Assembly (NCBI GenBank): GCA_963674545.2
Contig: CAXXFB010000001.1
Coordinates: 806,001-870,000 of the forward strand
Source: JABGQS01 sp963674545
GTDB taxonomy: Bacteria > Bacillota > Clostridia > Christensenellales > SZUA-584
Length of the DNA: 64,000 nt
Direction of reading: 5' to 3'
Of the stretch, positions 34,604-42,185 are shown in pieces. Every line of letters begins with the position of its first letter. Within the stretch, counting starts at the first letter, position 1. The notes under the pieces are model-generated. The model searched no databases and had not been told where the DNA came from. It was given only the letters and a program-made list of their open reading frames with translations. The position numbers and the translations under genes are program-made.

Positions 34604-35960
34604 ACTTCTTGATAAACCCCAGCTTGCCCTTATACGGTGCATACCTTGGCAGGTCAAACAGCAGGCTTCTGTAAACAACTGCCCTGTGATGTGAAAACGT
34701 ATTAAGGCTGTGCTTTCCGTGATACTTGCCAAAGCCGGAGCTTCCTTTGCCGCCAAACGGCAGGTGCGGATTTGCAAAATGTATCATCGCATCGTTGACG
34801 ACAGCCCCTCCGGAAGGCAGCATGTCGAGCAATCTTTTTGCTCTTTTTTTATCCCTGCTGTATACATACATTGCAAGCGGCGTAGGGCGTTTTTGCAGCG
34901 TGTCTATCAGCTCATCTTCATTTTCGTAACTAATCACCGGGAGCAGAGGCCCGAAAATCTCCTCCTGCATCACTGTGTCATCAAACGTCACCTCTTCCAT
35001 TATGGTAGGAGAAATATAGCGCAGTTTTCTGTCGCTGTCACCGCCGACCACTACTTTATCATAATTGATAAGCGCAGTGATTCTGTCAAAATGCTTGGTG
35101 CTTATTATCCTTGCCAGATCCGGGCTTTCCTTAGGCTCATCACCATAAAACTCTTCAATATAATACTGCATGCTCTTGAGCAGTTTGTCTTTAACCTGCT
35201 TTTTCACCATAACGAAGTCCGGCGCAATGCACGTCTGTCCTGCGTTTAAAAATTTCGCCCATATTATAGACTTAGCTGTTTTATCAATGTCAGCTGTCTC
35301 ATCCACGATAGCCGGGCTCTTTCCTCCGAGCTCCAGTGTAAGCGGTGTTAGATTATCCGCAGCCGCTTTCATGACTATCTTGCCAACCGCTGTTCCTCCG
35401 GTAAAAAATATATAATCGAATTTCTCTTTTAAAAGTGCAATGTTTGCTTCTGTACCGCCTTCAACAACAGTAACGTGCTCCCGCGAAAAGACCTGTTCGA
35501 CTATTTTTTTGATAAGTGCAGCAGTCTGCGGTACATACCTTGAAGGCTTAATGATCACCGTGTTGCCGGCAGCAATAGCCCCGACGAGCGGAGAAAGAGT
35601 AAGCTGAACAGGATAGTTCCATGGCGATATTATTAGTATATTGCCATACGGCTCCATTTTTATAGTGCTTTTTGAATGAAACGAAGCAAGAGTCCCACGA
35701 GTCGTTTTGGTTCTCGTCAAGCGTCTCAGCTTTTTCTCATAGTTCTTTATGCCGCTTATAACAAGCGCGAGCTCGGAAACATACACCTCGAATGCGCACT
35801 TGCCAAAATCCGCCTGCATAGCATCATAAAAACCCTGTTCAGATTCCTGGAGAGCCAGCCTTAGCTTTTTTAGTTTTTCTATCCTGAAATTAATATCCCT
35901 TGTTTTGCCTGCCCTGTAAAAATCCCTCTGCATCCCCAGGGTCTTTTTGATTTCGCTCAT
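34596..35960 (-). CDS. aldehyde dehydrogenase (class 3-like)
   Basis: NAD(P)-dependent oxidation of aldehydes to acids. The 454-residue length and the C-terminal amphipathic tail (RYAPYKGKLGFIKKF) fit the class 3/fatty-aldehyde subgroup. The catalytic Glu is in LELGGKSP (near 210) and the nucleophile Cys in NAGQTCIAPD (near 245); FTGGTAVGK lies before them. It follows the DUF2164 gene by 18 bases, in the same unit. The physiological aldehyde is unknown. Confidence 0.92.
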   Translation of the reverse strand: MSEIKKTLGMQRDFYRAGKTRDINFRIEKLKKLRLALQESEQGFYDAMQADFGKCAFEVYVSELALVISGIKNYEKKLRRLTRTKTTRGTLASFHSKSTIKMEPYGNILIISPWNYPVQLTLSPLVGAIAAGNTVIIKPSRYVPQTAALIKKIVEQVFSREHVTVVEGGTEANIALLKEKFDYIFFTGGTAVGKIVMKAAADNLTPLTLELGGKSPAIVDETADIDKTAKSIIWAKFLNAGQTCIAPDFVMVKKQVKDKLLKSMQYYIEEFYGDEPKESPDLARIISTKHFDRITALINYDKVVVGGDSDRKLRYISPTIMEEVTFDDTVMQEEIFGPLLPVISYENEDELIDTLQKRPTPLAMYVYSRDKKRAKRLLDMLPSGGAVVNDAMIHFANPHLPFGGKGSSGFGKYHGKHSLNTFSHHRAVVYRSLLFDLPRYAPYKGKLGFIKKFM

Positions 35961-35978
35961 TCTTTGCTCCTTTTGCCG

Positions 35979-36203
35979 CTATCTTTCGTATTCATAAAGG
36001 TCATCGATACGCTCATAAAGAAACTTCTGCATATCTGCTACTGCTTTGTTATAAACCACCGGTCCAACGCTTTCCAGTATGAAGTCCAGTGTTAGCTTTG
36101 CTTTAAGCTCTCCTATAGGCTGGTCCATTTCGCCAGCGAAATAGACTTCTACCTGCTCAAGCAATATATCATACTTTTGTTCGTCTATTTCTATTTTCCC
36201 CAT
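35979..36203 (-). CDS. DUF2164 family protein
   Basis: A small acidic cytoplasmic protein of 74 residues with the family pattern: KYDILLEQVEVYFAGEMDQP, then IGELKAKLTLDFILESVGP and VVYNKAVADMQKFL. The family is conserved and its function unknown. ATG 36203 is chosen because GGAGG lies 5 bases upstream, inside a longer in-frame extension. It precedes the aldehyde dehydrogenase by 18 bases. TATAAT in the upstream gap (minus strand) may be its -10. Confidence 0.8.
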   Translation of the reverse strand: MGKIEIDEQKYDILLEQVEVYFAGEMDQPIGELKAKLTLDFILESVGPVVYNKAVADMQKFLYERIDDLYEYER

Positions 36204-36314
36204 AACGTCCTCCGAAAAAAACAATTCCTGTCTATTATACTATATTTTCAATCTTTTTCCATAGATATTTATATTTGAGTTCAATTGTGGATATTAACAA
36301 TACATTTTTGCACA

Positions 36315-36348
36315 TAAAAAAAGAGCCGCTCATATTCAGCAGCTCTTT
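36315..36348 (-). terminator. terminator of the aldo/keto reductase gene
   Basis: Minus-strand AAAGAGCTGCT and AGCGGCTCTTT form an 11-bp stem (one G-U) with a 7-base loop, followed by a T run. It begins directly after the stop at 36357. Confidence 0.92.
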
Positions 36349-36356
36349 CATATCCC

Positions 36357-37265
36357 TTACATTCCATCCACAGCCATATCTATCTGCGCCGTGTTCTTTA
36401 CTCCCACGATGGCAGACACCACTCCTGCCTGCTTCAGTACAAAGTCAAGTGCATATCGTGTCATCGAAGTGCCAATCGTACTACACACCTCTCTTATTCT
36501 TTCCAGAGCTTGCGCTTGCTTCTGCGTCATATCCGGCACCCATTCGGGCTGTTCCTGTTTTCTAGAGCCTTCCGGCGGCGTTTGCCCCTGTTTGTACTTG
36601 CCTGTCAGCAGGCCGCTCTGCAGCACACGGTACGGAACCAGCGCTATCTGCTCTCTTGCGCACACATACATTATATCTGCTACCGCATCAATGTTCAGCA
36701 GAGACAATGCAGGCTGGCACATCACCGGACGAATAAGTCCGTTATCGTCGCACGCTTTTAAAAGCTTCACCATCTGCAGCCCGTTGTAGTTGCTGACCGC
36801 CCAGTGTCTTATCCTGCCTTTTTTTATTTGTTCATTCATTGCCCCCGCAAGCTCTTCTGGCGTAGTTTTTTCATCAAACCTGTGCGCATAATATATATCT
36901 ACGTAATCGCTGCAAAGCCGCTTTAAGCTCTTTGTCAGGTTGTGCTCTATAGCTGCTGCGCCAAGCCCCTCGTCTAGCGGTCCGTCGCCTACGCTCATGC
37001 CGACCTTCGTTGCAACTATAACATCATGCCTGCGTCCTTTCAGCGCTGCTCCTATACACTCTTCCGCTACTCCGCCTGCACTTCCAAGCTTCCTTGCATA
37101 CCCTTCATATATGTTCGCAGTATCTATGAAGTTTATTCCCCGCTCCAACGCATAGTGCACTAGTTTAACAGAGTCTTCCCTGCCCACTGGCGTGCCGAAC
37201 GTCATAGTACCAAGGCATATAGTTGATACTTCAAGTTCTGTTTTAGGTACTTTCCTGTATTCCAT
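36357..37265 (-). CDS. aldo/keto reductase
   Basis: NADPH-dependent carbonyl reductase with a TIM-barrel fold, 302 residues. The catalytic tetrad is visible: Asp in FIDTAN, Tyr in NIYEGY, Lys in VATKVG and His in YYAHRFD. It lies 16 bases after the DegT aminotransferase gene, so the two are probably co-transcribed and end at the terminator at 36315. The substrate is unknown. Confidence 0.9.
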   Translation of the reverse strand: MEYRKVPKTELEVSTICLGTMTFGTPVGREDSVKLVHYALERGINFIDTANIYEGYARKLGSAGGVAEECIGAALKGRRHDVIVATKVGMSVGDGPLDEGLGAAAIEHNLTKSLKRLCSDYVDIYYAHRFDEKTTPEELAGAMNEQIKKGRIRHWAVSNYNGLQMVKLLKACDDNGLIRPVMCQPALSLLNIDAVADIMYVCAREQIALVPYRVLQSGLLTGKYKQGQTPPEGSRKQEQPEWVPDMTQKQAQALERIREVCSTIGTSMTRYALDFVLKQAGVVSAIVGVKNTAQIDMAVDGM

Positions 37266-37281
37266 CGTTTCTCCTTTGCTG

Positions 37282-38508
37282 CTATTTCTTCAGCTGCTCT
37301 ATTGCTTGTTTGATAGCGTCGGTCATATATTCTATCGTTTCGTCACCTATGCCGCACCACCAGGGCAAGCTGAAAGAGTTATCCCACCATTCGTCCAATA
37401 CAGGACATTCATGTTCGCTGAATCCCATCTTCTCAAATAGCGGGAAGTTATAGAGCGGCCAGTACTGAACTATGCAGCGCATCTTATAGTCATTTACGAG
37501 TATATCCATAAGGTCATTCCTGTCCTTGCCGTTCGTGCCTTCAAAGTGCATGACGAACTGATGGTGTACATGCTTGCAGCCCTGCGGAATCTTATTGAAA
37601 GTTATCTGCGGTGTGTGAGCCAGCGCTTTTCTTATCTTCATCCCCTGCTCTATAAGCTTTTCATTCACATCATCAAGCCGCTTTAGCATGACCGACCCAA
37701 GTGCGCACTGTGCTTCACCAAGACAGAAGTTATACGGCCACTGCCCTTCGATGTCGATGTCTACTGTGCTCATAGCAGGCACCCAATAGCGCTCACGGCC
37801 TTCGGGAAAAGCTTTAGCGCCCACGAACCGCAGTCCCGGCACCAGCGCCGCATCCTCGTCACTCTTCACGGTCAGCATACCGCCTTCTCCCAGTGTGGAT
37901 ATGTTCTTTGCTGTCTGGAACGAAAAACAGCCGAAGTCACCGAATGTACCGCACATCTGTGCGCCTATCATTGCTCCCGGCGCCTGCGCACAGTCTTCTA
38001 TAACCTTTAATCCATGCTTCTTGGCTATCTTCATAATAGCAGGCATATCCGCCGGCATTCCCAGCAGATGAACGGCTATTATCACCTTTGTTCTGTCTGT
38101 TATCTTTCTTTCGATGTCCTGCGGGCTAACGTTCCATGTTTCTTTATCCATATCCGCCCATACTATCTTTGCGCCGTGCATTCCCGCCGCTATCGCCGTC
38201 GAGCAAAAAGTGTAAGCAGGCACGATTACTTCATCTGCTTTTTCTATCCTGCACAACGCCATAGCAAGCACCAGCGCATTCGAAGCGTTGTCCACTGCAA
38301 ACGCATGCTTTGCTCCGGAGTATTCCTCAAAATCCTTTTGAAACTTTCGCATGTGTGCCCCTTGGGTAAGCACATCGCTGTTCTTCATAACATCTGTTAC
38401 CGCATCTATCTCTTCCTGAAGGTATGCACTCATCTTGCCCGGAAACGGAACCTTATATCCTCCGTCCATGCCCCTTCCCGAAACATCGCCCTTTTGTTTT
38501 TTATCCAT
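37282..38508 (-). CDS. DegT/DnrJ/EryC1/StrS family aminotransferase
   Basis: A PLP-dependent sugar aminotransferase of 408 residues. The internal aldimine lysine is in FSFQTAKNISTLGEGG (near 208), and DCAQAPGA is the family's cofactor-binding stretch. Such enzymes aminate keto-sugars of nucleotide sugars or cyclitols. No nucleotide-sugar pathway genes lie nearby, only an aldo/keto reductase downstream. AGGAGG precedes the ATG; a TTGACG -35-like box follows the upstream AraC terminator, which suggests its own promoter. Confidence 0.88.
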   Translation of the reverse strand: MDKKQKGDVSGRGMDGGYKVPFPGKMSAYLQEEIDAVTDVMKNSDVLTQGAHMRKFQKDFEEYSGAKHAFAVDNASNALVLAMALCRIEKADEVIVPAYTFCSTAIAAGMHGAKIVWADMDKETWNVSPQDIERKITDRTKVIIAVHLLGMPADMPAIMKIAKKHGLKVIEDCAQAPGAMIGAQMCGTFGDFGCFSFQTAKNISTLGEGGMLTVKSDEDAALVPGLRFVGAKAFPEGRERYWVPAMSTVDIDIEGQWPYNFCLGEAQCALGSVMLKRLDDVNEKLIEQGMKIRKALAHTPQITFNKIPQGCKHVHHQFVMHFEGTNGKDRNDLMDILVNDYKMRCIVQYWPLYNFPLFEKMGFSEHECPVLDEWWDNSFSLPWWCGIGDETIEYMTDAIKQAIEQLKK

Positions 38509-38556
38509 AATATGCCCTCCTGTTTATTTGCTGATATTAGGATATTACGTCAACAC

Positions 38557-38601
38557 AAAAAAAGACATAGCATTATCGGTCAGTTTCACCGATGCCATGC
38601 T
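38557..38601 (-). terminator. strong terminator of the AraC-family gene
   Basis: Minus-strand AGCAT...ATCGGT pairs with ACCGAT...ATGCT (two stem segments with a small internal loop), then ATGTC and seven T. It separates the regulator from the aminotransferase gene. Confidence 0.88.
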
Positions 38602-38608
38602 CTGTTTC

Positions 38609-39466
38609 CTAAACTCTGCTTTGTTTTCTGTATTGCTGCGGAGACATGTGTTTATGGCGTTTAAAGAAGTTAGACAACCCGGAAGCGCTCTCAAAGCCGC
38701 ACATCTGCGATATCTGCTCAATTGTGATTTTATCTTTCTTTAGCAGGTGTTCTATGTAATTCAGTCTTGTTTCAACATGCTTTTCCTTAAATGACACTCC
38801 GTACATCGAGCGTATCACCCTTGAAAGCTGGCTGCAGCTTAAATGCACAAGCCCGCAAAGTTCTTCTATCTTTGCGCCTCTGTTATAGTTCTGGTCAAAA
38901 TAGTTGTCTATTATTGTTTCCGTCCTTGCCGAAATTGCCATTCCGTCCGTTTTTTCCGTTTTCGCAGCTCCGCAGCACTCCCGGCACAGCTTTGTCATTA
39001 CCACTGTAAGCAAGCTTGAAACAATGCCTTTATACCCTTTAAGCTCTGCCGCCAGCTCTTTTTCTATCTCCCTCAGTGCCGCTAATACGTCCTGGTTGTC
39101 TTTTATTAAAATAAAACCGCCACTCAATATCCGTTCCGTCAGCGGCAGTGCGATATCGTCATTTTTGCTTTTTACAGCTTCCAGGGAGAACTTGAATATA
39201 TACTTTGCCGTCACCGGGCTTTCCATGCTCTGAATGTGATACTTTTCCGGCGCTATAAGCAGTATCATTCCCGGCTCGAAGCGCACCGTTTCACGGCCAA
39301 CCGTCACGCTGCCGTTCCCTTCAAGGAAATAATGCATCTCGAAAAAAGAGTGCGAATGTATCTCTGAATCAACTGTCCTCTCAAGATAAAAAGCATCAGA
39401 AAAAACGAACACTAATCTGTTCTCGTTTATAGTAACGGGTATGTTAATTATGGTGGAGCTGCCCAT
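38609..39466 (-). CDS. AraC family transcriptional regulator with cupin sensor domain
   Basis: The 285-residue protein has an N-terminal cupin-like sensor (SHSFFEMHYFLEGNGSVTVG near 37-56; MILLIAPEKYHIQ) and a C-terminal pair of helix-turn-helix motifs of the AraC type (about 185-285; SCSQLSRVIRSMYGVSFKE and QISQMCGFESASGLSNFFKRH). It probably senses a sugar or related ligand. It lies just upstream of the DegT-aldo/keto reductase pair in the same direction, and those genes are its likely targets. Its ATG follows GGAGG by 6 bases. Confidence 0.88.
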   Translation of the reverse strand: MGSSTIINIPVTINENRLVFVFSDAFYLERTVDSEIHSHSFFEMHYFLEGNGSVTVGRETVRFEPGMILLIAPEKYHIQSMESPVTAKYIFKFSLEAVKSKNDDIALPLTERILSGGFILIKDNQDVLAALREIEKELAAELKGYKGIVSSLLTVVMTKLCRECCGAAKTEKTDGMAISARTETIIDNYFDQNYNRGAKIEELCGLVHLSCSQLSRVIRSMYGVSFKEKHVETRLNYIEHLLKKDKITIEQISQMCGFESASGLSNFFKRHKHMSPQQYRKQSRV

Positions 39467-39495
39467 GTCAAGCCTCCGAATAAATCTATGATATG

Positions 39496-39524
39496 ATTAT
39501 ATCTTTCTTTGGCTCCATTCTCAA
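39496..39524 (-). promoter_or_regulatory. promoter of the AraC-family gene
   Basis: Minus strand TTGAGA (39519-39524), 17-base spacer and TATAAT (39496-39501), about 30 bases before the ATG. Confidence 0.75.
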
Positions 39525-39541
39525 CTTAAAAGCTAAGAAAT

Positions 39542-39567
39542 AAAAAAGAGCGGGTAATACCGCCCTT
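39542..39567 (-). terminator. terminator of the DapF-like gene
   Basis: Minus-strand AGGGCGG pairs with CCGCTCT (one G-U) around a short loop, followed by TTTTT. It begins 12 bases past the stop at 39579. Confidence 0.8.
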
Positions 39568-39578
39568 ATATTTTTCAA

Positions 39579-40451
39579 TCAAAGTAATACTCCGCATGCT
39601 GTCCTCTCAACAGGCCCGCTCAGCCGGAGGTTATAGTCATTGTCAATCTCGACTTCCAGCGTACCGCCCGGCATATGCACGCTTACTTTTTTATCAACCA
39701 ATCCCTTTTTATAAAGGACCGCTACAACTGCACAGGAGCTGCTCCCCGATGCAAGAGTATACCCCGCTCCACGCTCATATATTTCTATAACTGCACTGTT
39801 TCTGTCCAAAACCTGAACAAATTGTACGTTGGTCCTGTTTGGGAATATCTCATGGTTCTCGACCATAGCCCCGGTTTTAATGACATCAATATCATTGACA
39901 TCATCAACGATGAACACCGCATGAGGGTTGCCTACTGAGGCCGCAGAGAATAACCAGTCTTCTTCGCCCAATCTAATTTTAATATCAAGTGCTTCGCGCT
40001 TATCTGATATAACAGGTATTTGTGCCGGCGCAAATGTTGCTTTGCCTATATCTACCGTTATGTTATCAACATCTCCGTTATTACCAATATCTAACGAACA
40101 CCATACGACATGTCCGCCGACTTCTACACTTATCTTAGTTTTATCCGTATACCCCATGCCATACAGATAATCTGCAAATATCCTCAGTCCGTTACCGCTC
40201 TTTTCAGCAGTGCTGCCGTCCGGGTTATATATCGTCAATCCGAAATCAGCACGCTTAGATTCGGTTGCAAGCAGTATACCGTCAGAGCCTATCCCGAAGT
40301 GTTCGTCACATATCCTCACGACGTTTTCTTTACAAAGCTCAAAGCTTATATTCGCTGCGTTAAAAACAATATAATCATTGCCAAGACCGTGGCTTTTGAG
40401 CCATCCGTCTTTTTGCCTTACTATTTCCCTTACTGCATTTATGTCATTCAT
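39579..40451 (-). CDS. DapF-fold protein, both catalytic cysteines replaced by serine
   Basis: The 290-residue protein aligns throughout with diaminopimelate epimerase: KSHGLGNDYIVF, FGIGSDGILL, NPDGSTAEKSGNG, SVGNPHAVF, and ERGAGYTLASGSSSC. In true DapF the two proton-shuttle cysteines precede GNG and GxG; here they are Ser85 and Ser235. Conserved residues that bind the substrate elsewhere are kept. So it may be a racemase of altered chemistry or a non-catalytic homologue. It is 15 bases downstream of the SleB-type hydrolase gene and likely co-transcribed. True dapF is not in the window, and dapL is 12 kb away. Confidence 0.85.
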   Translation of the reverse strand: MNDINAVREIVRQKDGWLKSHGLGNDYIVFNAANISFELCKENVVRICDEHFGIGSDGILLATESKRADFGLTIYNPDGSTAEKSGNGLRIFADYLYGMGYTDKTKISVEVGGHVVWCSLDIGNNGDVDNITVDIGKATFAPAQIPVISDKREALDIKIRLGEEDWLFSAASVGNPHAVFIVDDVNDIDVIKTGAMVENHEIFPNRTNVQFVQVLDRNSAVIEIYERGAGYTLASGSSSCAVVAVLYKKGLVDKKVSVHMPGGTLEVEIDNDYNLRLSGPVERTACGVLL

Positions 40452-40466
40452 ATCAGTACTCCGCTA

Positions 40467-42017
40467 TCAGTTAACGAAATTGTCTAAATATTTATCAAAT
40501 CCATATGTGTTTATCAGCTTCTTTAGGGTTGCCTGTCCTGCAACTCCGTCTGCAGTTAGGCCGTGGTCGCTCTGGAACTTCTCCAGCGCTTCTTTTGTAC
40601 CAATGCCGAAGTATCCGTCTGCACTTGTGCTGTAGCCGAGCGTGGCAAGCATCGATTGCATGTTTTTCACTCTGGCCGCAGGTATGCAGCCATACCTCGG
40701 CCACTCGTATACCCTCTTGAAAAGAGCATCGGGAACAATGCCGTTGTTGTTCCTGCCCGGATAGTTGTAAGAAAAGAAGTAGTGATTATCAATTTTAGCA
40801 TAAAGCGTATTTCTGCCTGCGCTTCCGCTCGGGTTAAAGAAGTAAACGTTCTGCGGAACGACCCAGTTCTGATCGTCAAGCACCATTCTTGCTGCGTCGT
40901 AACACGCCTGGCTGGGTACTATATCAGGGCTGTATGCTGTAAACTGTCTTGGCGCTTCAACCACCGCTTTTATAGTATTGCCAAAATAGTTCGGGTTGAG
41001 CACACGGTTCATGATGACATTACCAACAGCGATTTTACCCTCCAGCGACTGGCTTTTCGATTCCCCGTGTATCACCTGCGCTACCATCAGCAAATCCGTA
41101 TCGGTATAATCATAGTAGTTAGTCGAAAAACCCATCTTGTTATAATAGCTGTCTGATTCTACCCTATATCCCGCTACTATAGCGTTGATATCCTGACTTG
41201 GCGCTTGCGTCTGCGTCGGCTTTTCCGTTGGGATTGGCGTCGGCTTCTCCGTCGGAGTGGGCGTCGGCTTCTCTGTAGGTTTTGGCGTTGCCGTTGTCGT
41301 AGGTACAGGCGTCCTTGTCGGGCTTGTCGTCTGCGTCGGGCTTGTTGTTTGCTCTGTAGTGTTTTCGTATGTTTCTGTATCCGGACGTGTCAGCTCCGGT
41401 AACGTCGTTTTAATAGGTGTTCTTGTCGGCTCGCTTTGCTGAGTTTGCACCGCTGCAAGAATGCTTCCCGGAATCTCATCTTCGCTTGTCTGCGCCCTTC
41501 CGTCCGGCACAAGTATGAACACCAAAGTCACAGCAATAATCAGAGTCCCTGCTCCGGCATAAGCGAACAGTTTTCTGCGTTTAACTTTCTTCGCTGCAGC
41601 ATTTACTGCCGGTGCGCCTTTTTTCTTAAAGAGAGCTGCTGTCCGGGCTACCAGTACAGTTATGATTGCTTTGGCAATTTTAAAGAATTTCTTTTTACTG
41701 CTGCTCTGTCTGCTTTCCGGTAGCGCTGCCTGTTTTCTTTTGTTCGTTATCCTTTTCTTTATCGCATAAACAAGTCGCTTTACTGCACTTCTCTTATCGT
41801 TTGGCGTTCTATTTTTCACCGGTTCTTTTTTGAGTATAGTATCATCAGCTGTTTTTTGTTTTTTTCTATATCGTTTTGGTTTGCCTGCATTTTCCGGGTT
41901 GGAAAAAACAAGCCCCGCAAAGCCTTTGCGTTTTACGCTCTGCTTTTTTGCTGCCATTCTGCTTTTTTGTTGGTTGCTTTTGCTGCCCTGGTCGTTTTTA
42001 TCCGTCCTTTTCGGCAT
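40467..42017 (-). CDS. membrane-anchored SleB-type cell wall hydrolase with peptidoglycan-binding domain
   Basis: The 516-residue protein has four parts: a very basic cytoplasmic N-terminus (about 1-145, many Lys/Arg); one membrane helix (about 150-172, GTLIIAVTLVFILVP); a Thr/Pro-rich linker (about 195-275, TPTPTEKPTPIPTEKPT); and then SleB-like hydrolase_2 (about 298-410, VAQVIHGESKSQSLEGKIAVG with the catalytic Glu) and PG_binding_1 (about 440-505). SleB-type domains are lytic transglycosylases acting on cortex or cell wall peptidoglycan. The start is ATG 42017 after GGAGG. Confidence 0.88.
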   Translation of the reverse strand: MPKRTDKNDQGSKSNQQKSRMAAKKQSVKRKGFAGLVFSNPENAGKPKRYRKKQKTADDTILKKEPVKNRTPNDKRSAVKRLVYAIKKRITNKRKQAALPESRQSSSKKKFFKIAKAIITVLVARTAALFKKKGAPAVNAAAKKVKRRKLFAYAGAGTLIIAVTLVFILVPDGRAQTSEDEIPGSILAAVQTQQSEPTRTPIKTTLPELTRPDTETYENTTEQTTSPTQTTSPTRTPVPTTTATPKPTEKPTPTPTEKPTPIPTEKPTQTQAPSQDINAIVAGYRVESDSYYNKMGFSTNYYDYTDTDLLMVAQVIHGESKSQSLEGKIAVGNVIMNRVLNPNYFGNTIKAVVEAPRQFTAYSPDIVPSQACYDAARMVLDDQNWVVPQNVYFFNPSGSAGRNTLYAKIDNHYFFSYNYPGRNNNGIVPDALFKRVYEWPRYGCIPAARVKNMQSMLATLGYSTSADGYFGIGTKEALEKFQSDHGLTADGVAGQATLKKLINTYGFDKYLDNFVN

Positions 42018-42060
42018 GCTTCCTCCATTCGAAAGGGTATAATATGCTTTTTCTGATTAT

Positions 42061-42089
42061 ATACTAACCTTGATTTTACATTTTGTCAA
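42061..42089 (-). promoter_or_regulatory. promoter of the SleB-type hydrolase gene
   Basis: Minus strand TTGACA (42084-42089), 17-base spacer, TAGTAT (42061-42066), about 40 bases upstream of the ATG. Confidence 0.6.
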
Positions 42090-42144
42090 CACAACCGTAA
42101 CATATCTGTAATAATTACCCTTGACCTATATACCATATTATATC

Positions 42145-42179
42145 AAAAAAGCCGCATCAGCGCCATGCTGTTACGGCTA
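42145..42179 (-). terminator. terminator of typA
   Basis: Minus-strand AGCCG and CGGCT close a hairpin that contains a CAGC/GCTG inner stem, followed by TTTTTTG. It begins 7 bases after the typA stop. Confidence 0.88.
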
Positions 42180-42185
42180 AAATTT

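Noticed and set aside
41205..41442. Arg- and Val/Gly-rich plus-strand frames
   Set aside because: Antisense to the Thr/Pro-rich linker of the SleB-type hydrolase; simple sequence composition only.
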